Below, in pieces: positions 5,087-8,042 of a DNA stretch of 8,042 nt. The position numbers and the translations under genes are program-made. Source of the stretch: Phycisphaerae bacterium. GTDB taxonomy: Bacteria; Planctomycetota; Phycisphaerae; Sedimentisphaerales; SG8-4. Location of the stretch: positions 1 through 8,042 of the forward strand of contig JAUXAH010000076.1 in the NCBI GenBank assembly GCA_030614945.1. Reading direction: 5' to 3'. The number at the start of each line of letters is the position of its first letter. Positions within the stretch are counted from its first letter, which is position 1. The notes under the pieces were generated by a model, which searched no databases, was not told the origin of the DNA, and worked only from the letters and a program-made list of their open reading frames with translations.

Positions 5087-7114
5087 ATGTCTCGCAAAAT
5101 CATTGTAACATCAGCTTTGCCTTATGCAAACGGCCCGATACACATAGGGCATTTGGTTGAGTATCTGCAGACCGATATCTGGGTCCGCTTCCACAAAATG
5201 TGCGGCAGCCAATGTCTCTACTTTTGCGCCGATGACACTCACGGGACCCCCATTATGATAAGCGCCCGCGCCGCCGGCATAAGCCCGGAGGAGCTAATCG
5301 AGCAAATGCAAAAAGAGCACAAAGCGGATTTCGATGACTTCTACATTGAATTCGATAATTATTACTCGACCCACTCACCTGAAAATAAGCATTTTAGTGA
5401 GCTGATTTTCAGCCGCCTGAACGAGGCCGGCTCAATCGTCAAGCGAAACGTCGAGCAGACCTATTGCGAAGATTGCAAGATGTCACTGCCGGATAGATTT
5501 GTCCGCGGCACCTGTCCACGGTGCAAAGCCGAGCACCAATACGGAGACTCCTGTGAAATCTGCAGCGCAACGTACCGGCCCACCGAACTGATTAATCCCT
5601 ATTGTGCAACCTGCCGGGCCAGGCCAGGCCTGAAAACATCTGAGCACTACTTTTTCAAACTGGCCGACTTCGAGGAACGATTAAAGGACCTTATCGCCGG
5701 AGGACATACACAAAAATCAGTGGCAAACAAACTCGATGAATGGTTCAAAATCGGCCTGAAGGATTGGGACATATCACGCGACGGGCCCTATTTCGGCTTC
5801 AAAATACCCGGTGAGGAAAACAAATTCTTCTATGTCTGGCTCGATGCCCCCATCGGATATATGGCCTCCGCCAAAAACTACTGTGACAGAAATGGCTTGG
5901 ATTTCGACAAGGTCTGGAACAGTGACGAATACGAGCTTTATCACTTCATCGGCAAGGACATTGTGTACTTTCACGCACTTTTCTGGCCCGCAATGCTAAT
6001 CGGCGCCGGATTCAAGACCGCCGACAAACTTTTCGTCCACGGCTTCTTAACCGTAAACGGCGAGAAAATGAGCAAATCACGCGGCACATTTATTGACGCA
6101 AGCACCTACATAAAACACCTGGACCCCGAATACTTACGATACTACTACGCAAGCAAACTGACCGGCGGTGTCGAAGATATAGATTTGAGGGCGGACGATT
6201 TCATAAACAAAACTAATTCCGATTTGGTCGGCAAACTTGCAAACCTCGCTTCTCGCTCTGGCCCGATGCTGACAAAAAACTTTCAGGGTCAGCTTGGGCA
6301 ATTAGACGACCGTGGCGAGCAGTTAATCGATAAGCTCACCGCCGCAAAAGACCAGGTCATCCGGGGCTACGAGGGTCTTAATTATGCATCTGTGGTCCGA
6401 ACAATTATCGCTCTGGCCGATGAAGCAAACCGGTATGTCGAGCAGAATCAGCCATGGGTAACTATAAAGACCGATTTGGAAAGAACACGAACCACCTTAA
6501 CTGCCGTAATAAATGCCGTGCGCATCCTGACAATTTACTTAAAACCCATCCTGCCGAAATACGCCGAAAAAGTGGAAAAATTTCTCAATATCGATAAACT
6601 AAGCTTTGCAGATGTCGAAACGGTATTGGCGAATCACAAAATAAATGATTTTGAACGATTGGTTGAAAGGATTGATGAAAAACAGGTGAATGCGATGATA
6701 GAGGAAAGTAAAGAGGGCCCCCGCCTTGCGGGAACCCAAACTCAAAACCCCGAACCGGTGGCGGCGGCTCCCGTCGAGCCAATCAAGCCGGAATGCACAA
6801 TTGAAGATTTCGCGAAGATTGATTTGCGAATTGCTAAAGTGGTAAAGGCCGAGGCGGTCGAAGGTGCCGACAAGCTGCTGCGTCTGGATTTGGATGTAGG
6901 CGGACTGCGAAGAAGCGTTTTGGCCGCCATAGCCGGGATCTACAAACCCGACGAGCTGACCGGTAAAATCGTGGTCTATCTGGCCAATCTAAAGCCCAGA
7001 AAGATGAGGTTCGGTCTCTCCGAAGGTATGATTCTGGCAGCCGACGCCGGCGGAAAAGATGTCTTTATGCTCTCTGTCGATGCCGGAGCCAGGCCCGGAC
7101 AAAAAGTACTTTAG
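5087..7114 (+). CDS. metG: Methionyl-tRNA synthetase with C-terminal tRNA-binding domain
   Basis: This 675-residue class I synthetase charges tRNA-Met with methionine. The Rossmann fold opens with TSALPYANGPIHIGH (8-22, signature HIGH 19-22). Four CxxC pairs (C127/C130, C143/C146, C156/C159, C173/C176) form the zinc knuckle insert, suggesting two zinc sites. FFYVWLDAPIGYMAS precedes the second half, and KMSKS is at 327-331. The helical anticodon-binding domain follows (NYASVVRTIIALADEANRYV, NQPW). A low-complexity linker at about 540-568 leads to an EMAP/Trbp111-type OB domain (IEDFAKIDLRIAKVVKAEAV to the end) that dimerises and binds tRNA. aaggg (5076-5080) lies six bases before ATG 5087. 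The linker is partly encoded by a GC-rich hairpin (6715-6737). Length and domain order are normal for the long bacterial form. Confidence 0.97.
   Translation: MSRKIIVTSALPYANGPIHIGHLVEYLQTDIWVRFHKMCGSQCLYFCADDTHGTPIMISARAAGISPEELIEQMQKEHKADFDDFYIEFDNYYSTHSPENKHFSELIFSRLNEAGSIVKRNVEQTYCEDCKMSLPDRFVRGTCPRCKAEHQYGDSCEICSATYRPTELINPYCATCRARPGLKTSEHYFFKLADFEERLKDLIAGGHTQKSVANKLDEWFKIGLKDWDISRDGPYFGFKIPGEENKFFYVWLDAPIGYMASAKNYCDRNGLDFDKVWNSDEYELYHFIGKDIVYFHALFWPAMLIGAGFKTADKLFVHGFLTVNGEKMSKSRGTFIDASTYIKHLDPEYLRYYYASKLTGGVEDIDLRADDFINKTNSDLVGKLANLASRSGPMLTKNFQGQLGQLDDRGEQLIDKLTAAKDQVIRGYEGLNYASVVRTIIALADEANRYVEQNQPWVTIKTDLERTRTTLTAVINAVRILTIYLKPILPKYAEKVEKFLNIDKLSFADVETVLANHKINDFERLVERIDEKQVNAMIEESKEGPRLAGTQTQNPEPVAAAPVEPIKPECTIEDFAKIDLRIAKVVKAEAVEGADKLLRLDLDVGGLRRSVLAAIAGIYKPDELTGKIVVYLANLKPRKMRFGLSEGMILAADAGGKDVFMLSVDAGARPGQKVL
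6715..6737 (+). repeat. GC-rich hairpin inside metG linker codons
   Basis: The 23 bases form ggg (6715-6717), an internal loop, cccgc (6720-6724), loop ctt, gcggg (6728-6732) and ccc (6735-6737). They encode part of EGPRLAGTQ (543-551) in the disordered linker before the tRNA-binding domain. The C-rich arm resembles the intergenic hairpins at 7153-7196 and 7653-7679, so it may be a repeat captured in a tolerant coding site. A composition effect is also possible. Confidence 0.45.
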
Positions 7115-7152
7115 TCTTTCAAAATGAAGAAAAGAAAAGAAGCCACAGAGAA

Positions 7153-7196
7153 CCCCGCACCAATTGAGCTCAGGCTCAGGCCTAATTGGTGCGGGG
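7153..7196. repeat. 44-bp palindromic element with 13-bp perfect arms and flanking 9-bp direct repeats
   Basis: ccccgcaccaatt (7153-7165) and aattggtgcgggg (7184-7196) are perfect reverse complements around an 18-base loop containing ctcaggctcagg. The element is bounded on both sides by cacagagaa (7144-7152 and 7197-7205). This looks like a tiny palindromic insertion with a target duplication. However, cacagag is itself a building block of the surrounding repeat, so the flanks may have existed before. There is no U-run after the stem, so it is not a classical terminator. Confidence 0.75.
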
Positions 7197-7243
7197 CACA
7201 GAGAAAAAGGCGAAGTGGCGGCGGCTAAAAATATAAACTATAT

Positions 7244-7271
7244 TCTCTGAGTTCTCTGTGCCCTCTGTGGC
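7244..7271 (+). repeat. CTCTGTG-type dispersed repeat upstream of the Minf_1886-like gene
   Basis: This is the second plus-strand copy of the repeat at 2826-2853, with two mismatches. It ends 12 bases before the ATG at 7284, nearly the same distance as the copy before holB (11 bases). Confidence 0.8.
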
Positions 7272-7283
7272 AAAAAATCAAAA

Positions 7284-7637
7284 ATGAAAAAGAGTCTCGA
7301 AAAAATTGCCAGAGAAGACGGCCGATTCTGCCCCCAGGCGGTTAAGTTTGTTTATGAGGGGCTCGGCTACACCGTCAAAAAAATTGTCACCGAGCCCACC
7401 CACGTCAGAGGCCAAACACTCTGTGAGGGACTGAAGAAGTTGGCCGTTAAAAAATGGGGCAGATTGGCAATACTGGTCCTGAATAACTGGGGCATCAAAA
7501 CAACTGGCGATTTCGGCGAAATCGTTTATCTGATGATAAAGCACAAATGGATGAGCGCTCAGCCAACCGATTCAATCGAAGATTTCAGCGATGTTTACGA
7601 TTTCAAAACCGTCTTCAAAGACCACTTCAAATTCTGA
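7284..7637 (+). CDS. Minf_1886-like conserved protein (TIGR04138 family), function unknown
   Basis: This is a 117-residue soluble protein with no signal peptide or membrane segment. It shows the pattern I associate with the Minf_1886 family, which is largely restricted to Planctomycetes and Verrucomicrobia: an N-terminal helix (SLEKIAREDGRFCPQAVKFV), then HVRGQTLCEGLKKLAVKKWG (40-59), VLNNWGIKTTGDFGEIVYLM (65-84), and the acidic end IEDFSDVYDFKTVFKDHFKF. The family has no established biochemical role. ATG 7284 has no Shine-Dalgarno; a dispersed repeat occupies the upstream region, as for holB. It stands 169 bases after metG and converges with the MarC-like gene on the other strand, so it may form its own transcription unit. 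Family assignment is from memory of conserved motifs. Confidence 0.85.
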   Translation: MKKSLEKIAREDGRFCPQAVKFVYEGLGYTVKKIVTEPTHVRGQTLCEGLKKLAVKKWGRLAILVLNNWGIKTTGDFGEIVYLMIKHKWMSAQPTDSIEDFSDVYDFKTVFKDHFKF

Positions 7638-7652
7638 AACCGTAATTCGTGA

Positions 7653-7679
7653 ACCCAGCCCATTTGGAATGGGCGGGGT
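7653..7679. repeat. Hairpin between convergent genes
   Basis: gcccatt (7658-7664) pairs with aatgggc (7668-7674) around a three-base loop, extended by accc (7653-7656) with gggt (7676-7679) across one A/G mismatch. It starts 15 bases after the stop of the Minf_1886-like gene and lies about 40 bases beyond the end of the opposing MarC-like gene, so it could limit read-through in both directions. No T-run follows on either strand, so a classical intrinsic terminator is not supported. Its right arm read in reverse (accccgcccatt) resembles the arm of the 7153-7196 element. Confidence 0.5.
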
Positions 7680-7690
7680 GAATTGAGCCG

Positions 7691-7701
7691 CGAGCAACGA
7701 G
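7691..7701. repeat. Intergenic copy of the agcaacgag repeat motif
   Basis: cgagcaacgag here contains the agcaacgag core found twice in the tandem block within dnaE at the window start (38-46 and 52-60). In both places gtgtcat occurs downstream (60-66 and 7716-7722). A short match like this is modest evidence of a shared repeat family. Confidence 0.4.
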
Positions 7702-7718
7702 GCCCGCGCTCTAAAGTG

Positions 7719-8042
7719 TCATTTGGGGGTAAAATAATACTGCAGGCCCGACATTATCATGTGCACGCCAATCGCAGCGATGAACAGGCACATCACTTTT
7801 GAAAATACCGTGCAAACCATTTTGCCGAGAAACCTGTGTATGGGCTGGATGAACCGCATTATAAGCCAGAGTATGCCGAAGACCGCCGCGATTGCCACTA
7901 TTGCCTTTGTCGGGCCGGACCTTTCGAGAGTCGTCAGGCTGGTTACCATTGCACCGGGGCCTGCAAGAAGCGGACAAGCTAACGGCACACAGCCAATCTC
8001 ATAAGGACTAAAAGTGCCCTCAACCATCACCGAGCGACGCAG
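7719..8042 (-). CDS. MarC-family inner-membrane protein, C-terminal part (5' end outside window)
   Basis: On the minus strand the frame is open from the right edge and ends at TGA 7721-7719, giving the last 107 residues of a protein usually about 200 long. IGCVPLACPLLAGPGAM is the characteristic conserved segment of the second MarC half (PLAxPLLAGPGA). It is followed by two hydrophobic segments suited to membrane helices (AIVAIAAVFGILWLIMRFI and VMCLFIAAIGVHMIMSGLQ) and a short tail, YYFTPK. MarC (UPF0056) proteins are six-helix integral membrane proteins of uncertain function; an early link to multiple antibiotic resistance in E. coli was not upheld. An internal GTG at 8030 is not the start, because the frame continues upstream and the conserved first half is missing. 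Confidence 0.88.
   Translation of the reverse strand: MRRSVMVEGTFSPYEIGCVPLACPLLAGPGAMVTSLTTLERSGPTKAIVAIAAVFGILWLIMRFIQPIHRFLGKMVCTVFSKVMCLFIAAIGVHMIMSGLQYYFTPK

Larger units (their letters stand above)
7142..7271. repeat. Inverted-repeat-bounded structured intergenic region
   Basis: gccacagag (7142-7150) is the exact reverse complement of 7263-7271. A 12-base arm at 7194-7205 (gggcacagagaa) is the exact reverse complement of 7252-7263. The 44-base hairpin at 7153-7196 sits between the first pair of arms, and a small AT hairpin (aatata aac tatatt, 7230-7244) lies inside the loop of the second. The region could fold as a three-way junction filling most of the gap between metG and the next gene. 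Apart from these repeats I see no gene or clear promoter in 7115-7283. Confidence 0.6.

Noticed and set aside
7153..7196. Intrinsic terminator for metG
   Set aside because: The stem is strong but no T-run follows on either strand, and the flanking direct repeats fit a repeat element better.
7124..7228. A 34-codon ORF starting MKKRKEATENPAPIELRLRP across the 44-bp palindrome after metG
   Set aside because: It has no Shine-Dalgarno, and its sequence is dictated by the palindrome and the cacagag repeats. A small basic peptide cannot be excluded but nothing supports it.
7759..8004. Plus-strand open frame of 81 codons opposite the MarC-like gene
   Set aside because: It is the complement of a clearly conserved membrane-protein gene and shows no family features of its own.

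Overview
This window looks like an ordinary bacterial chromosome segment from the Planctomycetes/PVC group, probably a Phycisphaerae or Sedimentisphaerales-like lineage. The main taxonomic clue is the 117-residue gene at 7284-7637, which resembles the Minf_1886 (TIGR04138) family known mainly from Planctomycetes and Verrucomicrobia. The dnaE, holB and metG proteins fit, as do the short dispersed repeats between genes. The assignment is inferred from remembered families, not from a search.

Layout: bases 1-1058 are the 3' end of dnaE (replicative polymerase alpha subunit). Its reading frame runs straight through a 60-base tandem-repeat block at the left edge. Bases 1059-1287 hold a dispersed repeat and a 17-codon stub of a thymidylate kinase gene (tmk). 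An AT-richer block follows. It carries a small helical protein of unknown function (1288-1542), a nucleotidyltransferase-fold protein coupled to it by an ATGA overlap (1539-2132), and a complete tmk (2125-2823) that overlaps the nucleotidyltransferase gene by 8 bases. The stub and the complete tmk share a perfect 35-base direct repeat exactly 996 bases apart, in the same frame.

Next come holB (delta-prime-like clamp-loader subunit), a PSP1/RicT-family protein and metG (methionyl-tRNA synthetase with a C-terminal tRNA-binding domain). The order tmk-holB-ricT, with metG nearby, resembles Bacillus subtilis (tmk-darA-yaaR-holB-ricT), so this is an old housekeeping cluster linking dTTP supply, replication and translation. 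A structured intergenic region (7115-7283) precedes the Minf_1886-like gene. A MarC-family membrane protein enters from the right on the minus strand, and its 5' end lies outside the window.

The most interesting part is the two-gene module wedged between dnaE and tmk. The insertion appears to have cut off an older tmk 5' end, and the complete downstream tmk now starts from a TTG whose Shine-Dalgarno lies inside the nucleotidyltransferase gene. Short repeats and hairpins occur throughout the window, including inside the coding sequences of dnaE and metG. I see no tRNA, rRNA, CRISPR array or transposase, and no gene-free stretch over 300 bases.
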